Assembly (NCBI GenBank): GCA_018266335.1
Contig: JAFEAR010000176.1
Span: forward strand, 19,690-83,689
Direction of reading: 5' to 3'
Source of the DNA: Bdellovibrionales bacterium
Lineage (GTDB): Bacteria; Bdellovibrionota; UBA2428
DNA length: 64,000 nucleotides
Part shown: positions 49,884-58,436 of the stretch, piece after piece
Numbering within the stretch: the stretch's first letter is position 1
How the letters are laid out: each line of letters begins with the position of its first letter
Notes under the pieces: model-generated
What the model was told of the DNA's origin: nothing
Databases searched by the model: none
Seen by the model: the letters and a program-made list of their open reading frames with translations, nothing else
Position numbers and translations under genes: made by a program

Positions 49884-50780
49884 CTAATCGCGGGCCCGGC
49901 CCAGCGAGTGGGCCAGACGATGCAACAGGGGCAGCAGCCGAATTTTAATTTGGTCCCGCAAGCCAGAGGTTCCGGGCGGTGCAGGATTAAATCCTAACCA
50001 GCGTAGCCAACCGTTAGCCCGATAGAGGCGCTCGCGCGCGTCCAGCTCTCGACTCCGAAACGTAACGCTCAATGAAATGGAATAGTCTCCCAGCACCTTC
50101 ACCCAGTGCGGACTATTGGCGGGAATGTGCAATCCCTGGCCCGGCGCCAGCTCCACGGACTGGGCGCGCGATTGCAACGTATCGGCAAAGTTCATGTTGC
50201 GGCTACCCCGCAGGTAAAAGTTTTCGATGTCCGCTTCGGACAGAACCGATCGATCGGCACGACTGAAAATGTGCATTACCTTTTTGCCGTGCACCTGGAG
50301 CAAAAAATTATGCTCAGGATCCATATGGTAAGGCGTGACGGCATCGGGCGAAGAAATGAAGATGAAAGCTTCGCGCGCATACAGGTTGTTGCTCGTTAGC
50401 AAATTTTGCTGCACAAAACTTTGGAGGCAATTGTCCAGCAACTCACGGTAAGCGGAATCCTGCTGCACATTTTTGAGCACGATCCACGAGCGACACTCGC
50501 GAATACGGCGCACGGTTTCTTCGGGAGAGAGCCCCGTGCGTGGCGTTTGGGTTGGATCAAGACTTACAGGCACATCGCCCGCGTTATATTCCACGCTAGC
50601 GGCCGGCAAGGTGCGCGCCAAATCGACCAAGCGTGGGAGCTGCAGCAAGGGATGCTCCACGAGCGAGTGCTCCACACGAAAGGCTTCGCGATCGAAGTGG
50701 CGCCTAAATTCTTCCGGCGGTATGATGAGCAGCGGTTTCAATTGGTGTTCATTGTAAGGAAGGGCGAGCGACTTTGGCAA
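49884..50780 (-). CDS. JmjC/cupin-8-like Fe(II)/2-oxoglutarate oxygenase
   Basis: A double-stranded beta-helix oxygenase is suggested by SSPDAVTPYHMDPEHNFLLQ, giving the H-x-D metal ligands, and by LHIPANSPHWVKVLGD, giving the distal His. GKKVMHIF and FYLRGSRNMNF are also like cupin-8 hydroxylases, which modify proteins or small molecules. About 20-25 poorly conserved residues precede the clear domain. The start is placed at the TTG at 50780 after AGGAG, though longer and shorter starts are possible. The gene is divergent from a FemAB/GNAT-like gene whose start lies within about 60 bp. Confidence 0.65.
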   Translation of the reverse strand: MPKSLALPYNEHQLKPLLIIPPEEFRRHFDREAFRVEHSLVEHPLLQLPRLVDLARTLPAASVEYNAGDVPVSLDPTQTPRTGLSPEETVRRIRECRSWIVLKNVQQDSAYRELLDNCLQSFVQQNLLTSNNLYAREAFIFISSPDAVTPYHMDPEHNFLLQVHGKKVMHIFSRADRSVLSEADIENFYLRGSRNMNFADTLQSRAQSVELAPGQGLHIPANSPHWVKVLGDYSISLSVTFRSRELDARERLYRANGWLRWLGFNPAPPGTSGLRDQIKIRLLPLLHRLAHSLGRARD

Positions 50781-50833
50781 ATCTCCTCGATATTTGGCCC
50801 GACCATGTAGGCGTGTCCACGGATGCCACTTAC

Positions 50834-51787
50834 ATGCGCATTCGCGAGCGGCACTACCCCGAACGCCGTTTCGGTGCCCAATCCAGCCCCGCACAGATGA
50901 GCGCCGGACTCGAAAAGCTAGGCCCCCTGCCCCTGCGCATTCTTATGCCCCTAGCCGCTTACGAGGCGTCGCCCTTCGCAACCTATCCGGTATCCCTTGC
51001 CGCCCTGGCCGAATTTTTGCGCGACCTCCGCCAGGACAAGAAGTGGGACATCACCCTCGTCAACCGCCTCACGCGCACGCAGGCGCCGCTCGTGCTGCGA
51101 GCGCTGGAGGAGGCCGAGCTGGATTCACTCTCGATTCCGCAGTCTCAGTGGGGCATTGATCTGCGCAGCGATTGGAACGATCACCTTAAGCTCCTAAGCT
51201 TCAAAACACGCAAAAACATTCGCCACGCCTTTAACGGTGTGGAACGCGAAGGCTTTCGCTTTTCCGATACCCTTAGCCTGCCGCAACTGCAGGAGCTTTA
51301 CCGGGCGCGCCACACCGAGAAGGATTCGTCCGACTACTCAGTGGAAAAGCGCTTTCTGGAATTTTTGGAAGAACTCCTGGCTGCGCTCCACAGCGAAGGG
51401 CGATTGCGGCAGGTTGTGCTGCTCCAAAAAGAAAAGCCCATCGCGATGTGCCTGGGATTTACTCACGGTGAAGCGTTGCAAGTTTACCAAGTGGCTTATG
51501 ATCCGACCTTCGCCAAACACAGCCCAGGCTTTTTAGCGCTCTCGGAATTTATTCGCCGCGCCTTCGTTGCGCGCGAATCGCAGTACGCCGACCTCATGAG
51601 TGCCTTCGAATACGTGGGACACCTGTGCAAAGACACCTTCGACTACACGCAAACCAAGATTTACGCGCCCTCGGCACGCGGACAATTCGTGAAGCTGGCG
51701 AGCCGAACTTTAGCGGAGCTTAGGGGTCGGAAAAATTTGCGTTCAACGCGGCCGGCGGGACGCCGCCGAAACAATCCTCGGTCTTGA
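50834..51787 (+). CDS. FemAB/CelD-type GNAT N-acyltransferase
   Basis: The protein has the double-GNAT pattern of the Acetyltransf_6 (FemAB-related) group: LLSFKTRKNIRHAFNGVERE, LSLPQLQELYRARHTEKDSS, then RQVVLLQKEKPIAMCLGFTH and LQVYQVAYDPTFAKHSPGFL, a typical acyl-CoA or aminoacyl-tRNA binding strand-helix. Members act on peptidoglycan, polysaccharide or lipid precursors; the substrate here is unknown. The start at 50834 is the first ATG; a TTG at 50774 with GGAAGG upstream is the alternative and would overlap the divergent JmjC-like gene. The last 68 bp overlap the convergent DTW gene. Confidence 0.72.
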   Translation: MRIRERHYPERRFGAQSSPAQMSAGLEKLGPLPLRILMPLAAYEASPFATYPVSLAALAEFLRDLRQDKKWDITLVNRLTRTQAPLVLRALEEAELDSLSIPQSQWGIDLRSDWNDHLKLLSFKTRKNIRHAFNGVEREGFRFSDTLSLPQLQELYRARHTEKDSSDYSVEKRFLEFLEELLAALHSEGRLRQVVLLQKEKPIAMCLGFTHGEALQVYQVAYDPTFAKHSPGFLALSEFIRRAFVARESQYADLMSAFEYVGHLCKDTFDYTQTKIYAPSARGQFVKLASRTLAELRGRKNLRSTRPAGRRRNNPRS

Positions 51788-52382
51788 GCAAGCCGCGGCC
51801 CCAGAGAGTGCGTTCGACCATGATCCGAAAAATGTATTCCAGCTTTTGCTGCACTTCCGGAGATTCAATCACGCCCAAGGCGCGCGCGATGGCTTCGAGA
51901 GTCGCTAGGCCGTGCGAGTGCGGCTCGGTCCGCAAACGATAGGTCGACGGCGCTCCGGGCGCCAGCTTCACCCGCAGAGCGTGCTTGAGCGCAGGTTCGC
52001 GGTTGCCCACTTTGGAGGCCTGGCGCCAGTTGCCATCGGGCGCCACGAGCGTAATGGGCCTGGGCAAACTCGCCACGAGTTCGGGCGTAAGCACCTGCGC
52101 ATCGTCGCTCGGGTACAGGAGCAAAATCGTGCGCCCCTCGGACTGCAACCCCTCGCTCACGAAGGGTTGGCCCGGCTTGCCCCGCACCCGCAGCTCACTG
52201 TTTCGGAGCGTGAGGGTGGCCAGTTGCCCGGTGTTCGAGGTGAGTTTGGTTTCGCGGTGGTGCATGATGACCACGAGCCGCGTGGCCAGGTCCATGTGGG
52301 GAATGAGATCGCAAAAACATAGCACCTTGCGCATGCGGCACGCATCGCAGCGATTTAGACCCGTATTGCGACCTCCGCTCAT
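51720..52382 (-). CDS. DTW-domain tRNA-uridine aminocarboxypropyltransferase
   Basis: DTW-domain enzymes of the TapT/TuaA type transfer the 3-amino-3-carboxypropyl group of SAM to uridine in tRNA. The 220-aa protein has the N-terminal zinc-like motif NRCDACRMRKVLCFC, the region TLVAPDGNWRQASK and YRLRTEPHSHGLATLEAIAR, which align with the family. The core signature D-G-T-W is D-G-N-W here, a substitution at the motif's Thr. It converges on and overlaps the FemAB-like gene. Family assignment is good; activity given the substitution is uncertain. Confidence 0.78.
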   Translation of the reverse strand: MSGGRNTGLNRCDACRMRKVLCFCDLIPHMDLATRLVVIMHHRETKLTSNTGQLATLTLRNSELRVRGKPGQPFVSEGLQSEGRTILLLYPSDDAQVLTPELVASLPRPITLVAPDGNWRQASKVGNREPALKHALRVKLAPGAPSTYRLRTEPHSHGLATLEAIARALGVIESPEVQQKLEYIFRIMVERTLWGRGLLKTEDCFGGVPPAALNANFSDP

Positions 52383-52446
52383 AAATATCGGTTAGCGGAG
52401 CCAGCCGCCGAGCGCAACTGAGATTCCTGTATGGTAAGACACGGCG

Positions 52447-54294
52447 GTGGCCATCCTTATCAATGCACATTTGCTCGGAAAATCGTTCGCGGCCCGTCCC
52501 CTCTTCGACGGGATTACGTTTTCGATTGAATCCGGCGAACGAATTGGCCTGATTGGCCCCAACGGCGCGGGCAAATCGACCCTCCTAAAAATTATTGCCG
52601 GCTTAGCGACGGCCGACTCCGGCACGCTCTCCATTAGCCGGGGATTACGCGTGGGCTACCTGGAGCAATCGCCGCAATTTAAGGCCGAGGGCACTGTGCA
52701 CTCGTCCATTATGGAAGGCGCAACGGACCCGCACGACTGGCAAGAAATGGCGCGGGCCGAAGAAATCATGTCCAAGCTATCGCTTTCGGGCAGCGTGGGA
52801 GGCGTGACCCCCGAAACCGAAATCACCAGTTTGTCCGGCGGATGGAAGAAACGCGTGGCGCTGGCACGCGAGCTGCTGCGCCAACCGGACCTTTTGCTGC
52901 TGGACGAGCCCACGAACCATTTGGATGTGGAAAGCATTCTTTGGCTGGAGGAGCTCCTAGCGGACGCGCCCTTTGCCACGCTGACCATCACGCACGACCG
53001 TTTGTTTTTGCAGCGAATTGCAAATCGCATTTTGGAACTCGATCGCCGCAACCCGGGGGGACTGCTGAGCATTAAGGGCGATTACGCGCACTACCTGGAG
53101 AGCAAAGAGCTGCTCATGAGTGCGCAAGAAAAACAGGAAGTGCGCCTACGCAACACTCTGCGCCGCGAAACTGAATGGCTGCGCCAAGGAGCCAAAGCGC
53201 GCACCACCAAACAATCGGCGCGCATCGAACGCGCGGGCGACCTCAAAGCCGAAGTCGAAGAACTCAACACGCGCAACCAAAACATGACCGCGCGCATCGA
53301 CTTTCAGGCGACCGAGAAGAGCCCCAAAAAACTGGTGGATGCGCAGGGGATTTCGAAATCCTACAACGGCCGCGTGATTATTCCGCCTCTCGATCTGATG
53401 ATCACGCCCAAGAGCCGCATCGGCCTACTGGGCGCCAACGGCTGCGGTAAATCTACGCTCATTCGTATGCTTTTGGGCACCGAAACGCCCGACACCGGCA
53501 CGGTCAAACAAGCCGAGCAAATCAAGCCCGTTTACTTTGAACAGAACCGCGACAGCCTCGATACCTCGGTAAGCGTGCTGAAAACGATTTGCCCCATGGG
53601 CGACTACGTGGATTACCGCGGCACTAAAGTGCACGTGCGGAGTTACTTGGATCGCTTTATGTTCGATCGCGACAAGAGCGAAATTCCCGTAGCTAAACTT
53701 TCGGGCGGAGAACAAAGCCGGCTGCTCATTGCCAAACTCATGCTGCTCGAAACGAACATGCTGATTCTGGACGAACCGACGAACGATTTAGACATGGCCA
53801 CGCTCGACGTGCTGCAAGAAGTGCTCGCGGACTTTAACGGCGCGGTGATTCTGGTAACGCACGATCGATATTTTTTGGACCAAGTGGCCAACCAAATTTT
53901 GGCCTTCGGTGTGAATGCCAAGGGGCAAAAGCAAATTGTGCCCTTCCATGGCCTGGCGCAATGGGAAGCCTGGCATGCCGACCAGATGGAGCTCCAAGCC
54001 CGATTGGCCAAGAACGCCGCCACCAATCTGGCTCCCGCGGCTACAGCAGCGCCAGCACCCACGAGCAAGAAGAAACTCAGCTTTAAAGATCAGCGCGAGC
54101 TCGACACCATGGAGAGCAATATTCAGAAGTGTGAAGCGCTTTTGGCGGAACTCACCGCCCAGAGCACAAAGCCCGAGATTGCCAGCAACGTTAAAAAGCT
54201 AACGGAGCTTTCGGGCGAAATGGCCAAGGCCCAGGCGGAGATTGATCGTCTCTACGCGCGCTGGGCCGAGTTGGAAGCCGAAGCTAAAGCCTAA
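52447..54294 (+). CDS. ABC-F ATPase, Uup-like
   Basis: ABC-F proteins act on ribosomes rather than in membranes. The 615-aa product has two cassettes: GPNGAGKSTLLKI, LSGGWKKRVALARELL and LLLLDEPTNHLDVES; then GANGCGKSTLIRM, LSGGEQSRLLIAKLM and ILDEPTNDLDMAT. The inter-domain P-site tRNA motif region lies around residues 210-290. A C-terminal coiled coil (DTMESNIQKCEALLAELTAQ) resembles Uup rather than EttA or YheS. The start is the GTG at 52447. It ends one base before the convergent lipoprotein stop. Confidence 0.93.
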   Translation: MAILINAHLLGKSFAARPLFDGITFSIESGERIGLIGPNGAGKSTLLKIIAGLATADSGTLSISRGLRVGYLEQSPQFKAEGTVHSSIMEGATDPHDWQEMARAEEIMSKLSLSGSVGGVTPETEITSLSGGWKKRVALARELLRQPDLLLLDEPTNHLDVESILWLEELLADAPFATLTITHDRLFLQRIANRILELDRRNPGGLLSIKGDYAHYLESKELLMSAQEKQEVRLRNTLRRETEWLRQGAKARTTKQSARIERAGDLKAEVEELNTRNQNMTARIDFQATEKSPKKLVDAQGISKSYNGRVIIPPLDLMITPKSRIGLLGANGCGKSTLIRMLLGTETPDTGTVKQAEQIKPVYFEQNRDSLDTSVSVLKTICPMGDYVDYRGTKVHVRSYLDRFMFDRDKSEIPVAKLSGGEQSRLLIAKLMLLETNMLILDEPTNDLDMATLDVLQEVLADFNGAVILVTHDRYFLDQVANQILAFGVNAKGQKQIVPFHGLAQWEAWHADQMELQARLAKNAATNLAPAATAAPAPTSKKKLSFKDQRELDTMESNIQKCEALLAELTAQSTKPEIASNVKKLTELSGEMAKAQAEIDRLYARWAELEAEAKA

Positions 54295-54774
54295 TTATTT
54301 GCAGCGGGGCACGGTGAAGGTGCCGTTAACGGAGTAATCCGCGCCATCGTCGCCCACGATGCGACCCGTGACGTGATCGTCCGTGATTTCGGTGATCTCG
54401 TAGCCGCCCTTCATAACGACATGGTTATCGTTCTCACCCGTTGAGTTATCGAAAAGCGTAATGTTGTTATTATTGTCCAAGTTCACCAGACCCACTTTCG
54501 GATCAATGGAGGTGAACACCTTACGGTCAGACCCCATCGCGCCAAAGGCACAAGGATCGGCCACATTCGTTTCCCAGAGCTCTATCCACAGCTGACCATG
54601 GGTAAAGGGCGAGGCTTTACCGGATTTGAAAGCCCAGTCTTTGCCGCCAATTTTTCCGGTCATGGAACTGTCCGAAAAAGTTCCGTAGCTAGGATTGCCA
54701 TCGCTACCTTTGCTGCCGCAAGCGGCCAGAGCGAACAAAGATCCAACGAGGGCCGAGATCATTAACTTATTCAT
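54295..54774 (-). CDS. Small lipoprotein of unknown function
   Basis: The 159-aa product has a lipoprotein signal peptide ending in LFALAAC-GS. The mature protein is Asp/Gly-rich with alternating short strands (MTGKIGGKDWAFKSGKASPF, FTSIDPKVGLVNLDNNNNIT, HVTGRIVGDDGADYSVNGTF), suggesting a small beta fold. Two Cys beyond the lipidated one could pair. murJ lies directly upstream on the same strand, 17 bp away. No family is recognised. Confidence 0.7.
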   Translation of the reverse strand: MNKLMISALVGSLFALAACGSKGSDGNPSYGTFSDSSMTGKIGGKDWAFKSGKASPFTHGQLWIELWETNVADPCAFGAMGSDRKVFTSIDPKVGLVNLDNNNNITLFDNSTGENDNHVVMKGGYEITEITDDHVTGRIVGDDGADYSVNGTFTVPRCK

Positions 54775-54791
54775 ACTTTACTCCCTTTCCA

Positions 54792-56375
54792 CTACCGTTT
54801 TTTCTGCAGTCGTTTGCCCAAGCTCTTTACCTCGGGAACACCGAGCATCCACGCAACACCTAAATACACGACTCCGTAGGGTGCAAGAATAAAGGCCGCC
54901 CGCAAAATGGGATGCAAGACTGGCAACAGCCAGCGCACGCCGCTCGCCACCGTCACTCCGGCCAGTGCCGCCGTCCACAACTGGGCCTGGTGCCCCAGAG
55001 TGAGGCCCGTTTTACCGATGCGCGCATTCATGCCGCGACGGAGCAAATAAAATTCCACCCAACCCGCGAGTCCCGCGGACACCGTTAAGCCAGCCGTTCC
55101 CCACGAAGCGTCGATGCCCAGCCACAGCGGAGCCTTTAAGCCGAAGAGGTAACCCAGGAAGGTCGTGAGCGCCACGCGCACCAAGGCAAAGCGCAGTGGT
55201 GTGCGCGTATCTTTGAGCGAATAAAAAGCGGAAGAATAAAGTCGGCCGAGGGTCGACGCGAGCAGGCCTACCGTTGAGCCCGCCAACACACCCCACACGT
55301 ACACCGTGCTCTCTGAAGTAAATTTACCCGACTGAAAAAGCGCGCCAATGACCACATCCCCGAGTGCCAAGAACGCAGCCACCGAGGGCACAATAAAAAA
55401 AGCGATTTGCCGCAGGCCGGATTCCAAACGCCGGCGCAAATAATCGGAAATTTCCTGCGCCGTTCCCTGCGCGCTGGACATGCTGGGGAGTTCCGCCGCC
55501 GACACCGACATGCCGAAGAGACTAACCGGCAACAAGTAAATAACCTGAGCGTAAGCCAGCGCAGACACCGCCCCCGAGGGCAAGAGGCTAGCCAGCACGG
55601 CATCGATGTACGCACTCACCTGCACCACGCCGCGGGCAACCACGACGGGAAAGAAGTTGCGCACCACGGTAGTGACGGCCCCGTGACGAATATCGAGGCT
55701 CAGCTTTAAGTGACGAATAAGAGAGAGGGCCGTGGGTAACTGAATGCAAAACTGGAGCGCACTGCCCAGCACCAACCCCCAAGCGGCTTTAATGGCCAGG
55801 TGACTTTGGTCGTCGTGCCGAAAAGCAATGAGCGCGCCAATGATAGCGGCGTTCCACAGCACGGGCGCCGCATAGGACAAAAAGAATTTGCGGTGACTAT
55901 TGAGCACGCCCAAACACCAGGCAGACATGACCAACAAACCCGTGCCCGGAAAGAAGATTTGGACCAAGTGAATGGTCAGTTCGCGCTTTTCACCCTGAAA
56001 GCCGGGAGCAATGGCATCGATCATCCACGGCGAAGCGGTGATGCCCGCCACAACGAGCAGCGAGGTAATGAGCGCCAACACCGAAGCCACCACGCCCGCC
56101 ACGCGCCCCGACTCGCGATCGTCGCCCTTGGCCAACAAACCCGCGTAGACCGGAATGAAGGAGGCCGAGAGAACTCCCTCGCCGAATAAATTTTGTAGGA
56201 AGTTAGGAATTTTGAGCGCGGCCTTGAAGGCATCGCCCGCATCGGAATTACCGAAGTAATGCGCAAAGACTCGCTCGCGCACCAACCCGGCCACGCGGCT
56301 AAAGAGAATTCCGGCCGCCACGAGGGCCGCGCCGCTTTTGGCTACAGGTTTAGAATTGCCTTTTGAAGCGTCCAA
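54792..56375 (-). CDS. murJ: Lipid II flippase MurJ
   Basis: MurJ flips lipid II for peptidoglycan synthesis. The 527-aa membrane protein has about 14 helices and the MVF signature at the N-terminus: ILFSRVAGLVRERVFAHYFG and AFKAALKIPNFLQNLFGEGV with LSASFIPVYAGLLAKGD. The later helices include YLLPVSLFGMSVSAAELPSM, also typical. It is upstream of the lipoprotein gene and downstream of a Cys-rich secreted protein with a hairpin terminator in between. Confidence 0.95.
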   Translation of the reverse strand: MDASKGNSKPVAKSGAALVAAGILFSRVAGLVRERVFAHYFGNSDAGDAFKAALKIPNFLQNLFGEGVLSASFIPVYAGLLAKGDDRESGRVAGVVASVLALITSLLVVAGITASPWMIDAIAPGFQGEKRELTIHLVQIFFPGTGLLVMSAWCLGVLNSHRKFFLSYAAPVLWNAAIIGALIAFRHDDQSHLAIKAAWGLVLGSALQFCIQLPTALSLIRHLKLSLDIRHGAVTTVVRNFFPVVVARGVVQVSAYIDAVLASLLPSGAVSALAYAQVIYLLPVSLFGMSVSAAELPSMSSAQGTAQEISDYLRRRLESGLRQIAFFIVPSVAAFLALGDVVIGALFQSGKFTSESTVYVWGVLAGSTVGLLASTLGRLYSSAFYSLKDTRTPLRFALVRVALTTFLGYLFGLKAPLWLGIDASWGTAGLTVSAGLAGWVEFYLLRRGMNARIGKTGLTLGHQAQLWTAALAGVTVASGVRWLLPVLHPILRAAFILAPYGVVYLGVAWMLGVPEVKSLGKRLQKKR

Positions 56376-56396
56376 GTCATTGACGTTAAAGCGAAA

Positions 56397-56437
56397 GGGC
56401 CCCGCTGGGAAGCTAGTCCCAAAAAATAGCGGGGCCC
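56397..56437 (-). terminator. Hairpin terminator after the Cys-rich secreted protein gene
   Basis: GGGCCCCGCT (56397-56406) pairs perfectly with AGCGGGGCCC (56428-56437) and is followed on the minus strand by CTTTCGCTTT. It lies between the 56454 gene and murJ. The T run is interrupted, so strength is uncertain. Confidence 0.6.
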
Positions 56438-56453
56438 GGAAAAACCAGAATAC

Positions 56454-56741
56454 TTATTTTTTGTTCTTTTCGGCACGCTTTTCGGCCATTTCAGCGCGCT
56501 TAGCTTTGCAAGCGGCCACGGTAGGGGCATCGACCGTTACGCCGGGAACAGCTTTGCCGTCGACCACGTTGGCTACGCAGTCTTTCCAAAGACCCTTGCC
56601 TTCCTTGTGTCCACCCTTCACGAAGCCACCAGCCTCGCAGGCTTCGACAACTTTTTTGCAAGGACCTTCATGATGATTGGCCATTGCCGCCGAACCCATA
56701 ACGCCGGACAAAAGAACGAGAGAGAGTTTGATCATTTTCAT
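56454..56741 (-). CDS. Small Cys-rich secreted protein
   Basis: The 95-aa product has a signal peptide (MKMIKLSLVLLSGVMGSAAMA) and a mature part with four Cys in a spaced pattern: GPCKKVVEACEAGGFVKG, GKGLWKDCVANVVDGKAVPG and APTVAACKAKRAEMAE, ending in a Lys/Glu-rich helix. The Shine-Dalgarno AAAGGAGT precedes the ATG by 6 bases. I recall similar small secreted proteins from predatory and soil bacteria, but their function is not known to me. Confidence 0.72.
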   Translation of the reverse strand: MKMIKLSLVLLSGVMGSAAMANHHEGPCKKVVEACEAGGFVKGGHKEGKGLWKDCVANVVDGKAVPGVTVDAPTVAACKAKRAEMAEKRAEKNKK

Positions 56742-56818
56742 TTTTTTACTCCTTTGGGGTTTGATTTTACCTGATTTTTATTCGTCAGCGACTAGATGCA
56801 GCCCGTAAAATTGGCACC

Positions 56819-57001
56819 ATGGCGGCACTCATGTTCGAGAAAACGGAGCCTTTCACAATTGTCACAATTGTGAATGCACTTCCCTGGAAGGAACTAGCTA
56901 TCGGAATGATCTGTTTGGCCGGAATCGTGCTGTACGCTTGGATCTGCTGCCAAGCTCCCCACTGGATTCGAAGAATTATCAAGAAGCTTCGACCCAAATA
57001 G
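56819..57001 (+). CDS. Possible 60-residue membrane protein
   Basis: This short frame encodes one hydrophobic helix (ELAIGMICLAGIVLYAWICC) followed by a basic end (WIRRIIKKLRPK), the layout of a single-pass small membrane protein. No Shine-Dalgarno is visible, and a palindrome at 56852-56874 lies within the frame, so the open frame could be accidental. It lies in the 312 bp gap upstream of the CBS-Usp operon; the rest of that gap shows nothing I can assign. Confidence 0.3.
   Translation: MAALMFEKTEPFTIVTIVNALPWKELAIGMICLAGIVLYAWICCQAPHWIRRIIKKLRPK
56852..56874. repeat. 23 bp perfect palindrome made of two tandem 8 bp palindromes
   Basis: The core CACAATTGTCACAATTGTG (56854-56872) is a perfect dyad, extended by TT and AA. 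It consists of ACAATTGT twice with one C between. It lies 180 bp upstream of the CBS-Usp operon, in a position suitable for a regulator's operator. It does not match the CRP or FNR consensus. Confidence 0.55.
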
Positions 57002-57053
57002 AGCATGATGCCGATCATATCGCTCAGTCCACAGAACCACTAAAACCGTACGC

Positions 57054-57485
57054 ATGAAAGCCATGTCTACGGCCCCAACGACCGTGCCTACGGGCATCGC
57101 GGAATACATGACGCTTGCGCCATCGACCGTCGATGCGCACCAGTCGCTGATGGAAGCTCGCGAACTAATGCGTTTACACCGGGTGAAGCATCTCCCCGTG
57201 CTAGCAGACGGCTGCCTGGTGGGTGTAGTCACCGAGCGAGACGTGCACCTTGCCCTCACGCTCATTGCCGATTCGCATCGCCTGCATGTCGCGCAGGTCA
57301 TGCAAGAGGAACCGCTCATCGTACGCGCACACGAATCGCTTGAGCTTGTGCTGCTGGATATGCTTAGTCGCGAAGTCGACACGGCGATCGTGGCCGACAG
57401 CGGTGGAGCGCTGGTGGGTATATTCACTCCCACGCACGCCGTGCGCGCCCTCATCGAAATCAACGCCCAGCGGAGACCCTCGTGA
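57054..57485 (+). CDS. Stand-alone CBS-domain pair protein
   Basis: The 143-aa product consists of two CBS motifs that bind adenine nucleotides: AEYMTLAPSTVDAHQSLMEA with KHLPVLADGCLVGVVTERDV, then VAQVMQEEPLIVRAHESLEL with DTAIVADSGGALVGIFTPTH. No effector domain is fused. It overlaps the next gene (UspA) by 4 bp, so a shared role in energy-state sensing is likely, by inference from neighbours. Confidence 0.9.
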   Translation: MKAMSTAPTTVPTGIAEYMTLAPSTVDAHQSLMEARELMRLHRVKHLPVLADGCLVGVVTERDVHLALTLIADSHRLHVAQVMQEEPLIVRAHESLELVLLDMLSREVDTAIVADSGGALVGIFTPTHAVRALIEINAQRRPS

Positions 57486-58408
57486 AAAAGAAAAAAATTA
57501 TTTGGGCGGTGAACCCCTTTCGCGACAATAAAAAATTTCGCACTCAGACGGGCGGGCTCGCCACGTTCATCGCGAACCGCGCTGGACTTACGATTGAGCC
57601 AACTTTTGTAGCGAACCCGCAAGAAATTCGCGTCACCTTTGAAATTGCATCCCTCGACCAGCGTAAAATGCTGACTTTCGCCTCGCAGAAGCTAGAGGAG
57701 TCTCTGCCGCGCATTCCCACTCGCCATCGCCCATCCACCCACGTACTGTATCAATCAGACTTGAGTATTTCTTCGAGCGCACAGAAGCTCTGCAAATATG
57801 CGAGCCAACAACGCGCCAAATTTATTCTCACCGCAACGCATGCCCAAGGCGGAGTGGGATTGCTAGGCATTGGTAGCTTTACCCAGGCGCTGCTGAGCTA
57901 CGCTGATGTGCCTGTGGTGGCAGTGAACCCGTCCCATTACCGGCTAAAACCCCTTAAGCGGATTTTGTTTGCCACCGACTTTAGCGCGGCTTCTCGGCGG
58001 GCCTTTCTGAAACTTTGCGAACTGGCCTACAAACTCAAAGCCGAAATCGTAGTGTGCAATATTTTTGTGCATCCCACCTTCTGGGTTCCGGACATTTCGG
58101 GAATTTACCCCGGAGTGCCGAATATTTGGGAGAGCAAATATCTCGACAAACTGCGAGCAGATTTAGAAACAAAAACGGATCGCTTCGCGAAACTAGCTCT
58201 CGATCGCGGCATTCGCGCCACACGTTGCGTGGAGGAAATCGTATCGGGCTCCATCTACAAGGCTATTCTAGACAGCGCGCACAATCACCACGTGGACATG
58301 ATTGCCGTGGCGGCCGAGAGCGGCCAATTCACGCGGGGAGTTCTAGGCACTACGGCGCAGCGACTCGTTCATCATTCCGATGTACCGGTCTGGGTGTATC
58401 GCCCTTAA
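57482..58408 (+). CDS. Tandem universal stress protein (two UspA domains)
   Basis: Usp proteins respond to starvation and stress; some bind ATP. This 308-aa protein has two domains, about residues 1-148 and 156-308. The first ends LLGIGSFTQALLSYADVPVV. The second begins KRILFATDFSAASRRAFLKL and ends RGVLGTTAQRLVHHSDVPVW. The glycine-rich ATP loop is degenerate in both, so ATP binding is uncertain. The GTG at 57482 overlaps the CBS gene's stop. It precedes a YeeE/YedE pair. Confidence 0.9.
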   Translation: MKKKKIIWAVNPFRDNKKFRTQTGGLATFIANRAGLTIEPTFVANPQEIRVTFEIASLDQRKMLTFASQKLEESLPRIPTRHRPSTHVLYQSDLSISSSAQKLCKYASQQRAKFILTATHAQGGVGLLGIGSFTQALLSYADVPVVAVNPSHYRLKPLKRILFATDFSAASRRAFLKLCELAYKLKAEIVVCNIFVHPTFWVPDISGIYPGVPNIWESKYLDKLRADLETKTDRFAKLALDRGIRATRCVEEIVSGSIYKAILDSAHNHHVDMIAVAAESGQFTRGVLGTTAQRLVHHSDVPVWVYRP

Positions 58409-58436
58409 GTAGCCATCGAGTAAAATTAGAGCCATA

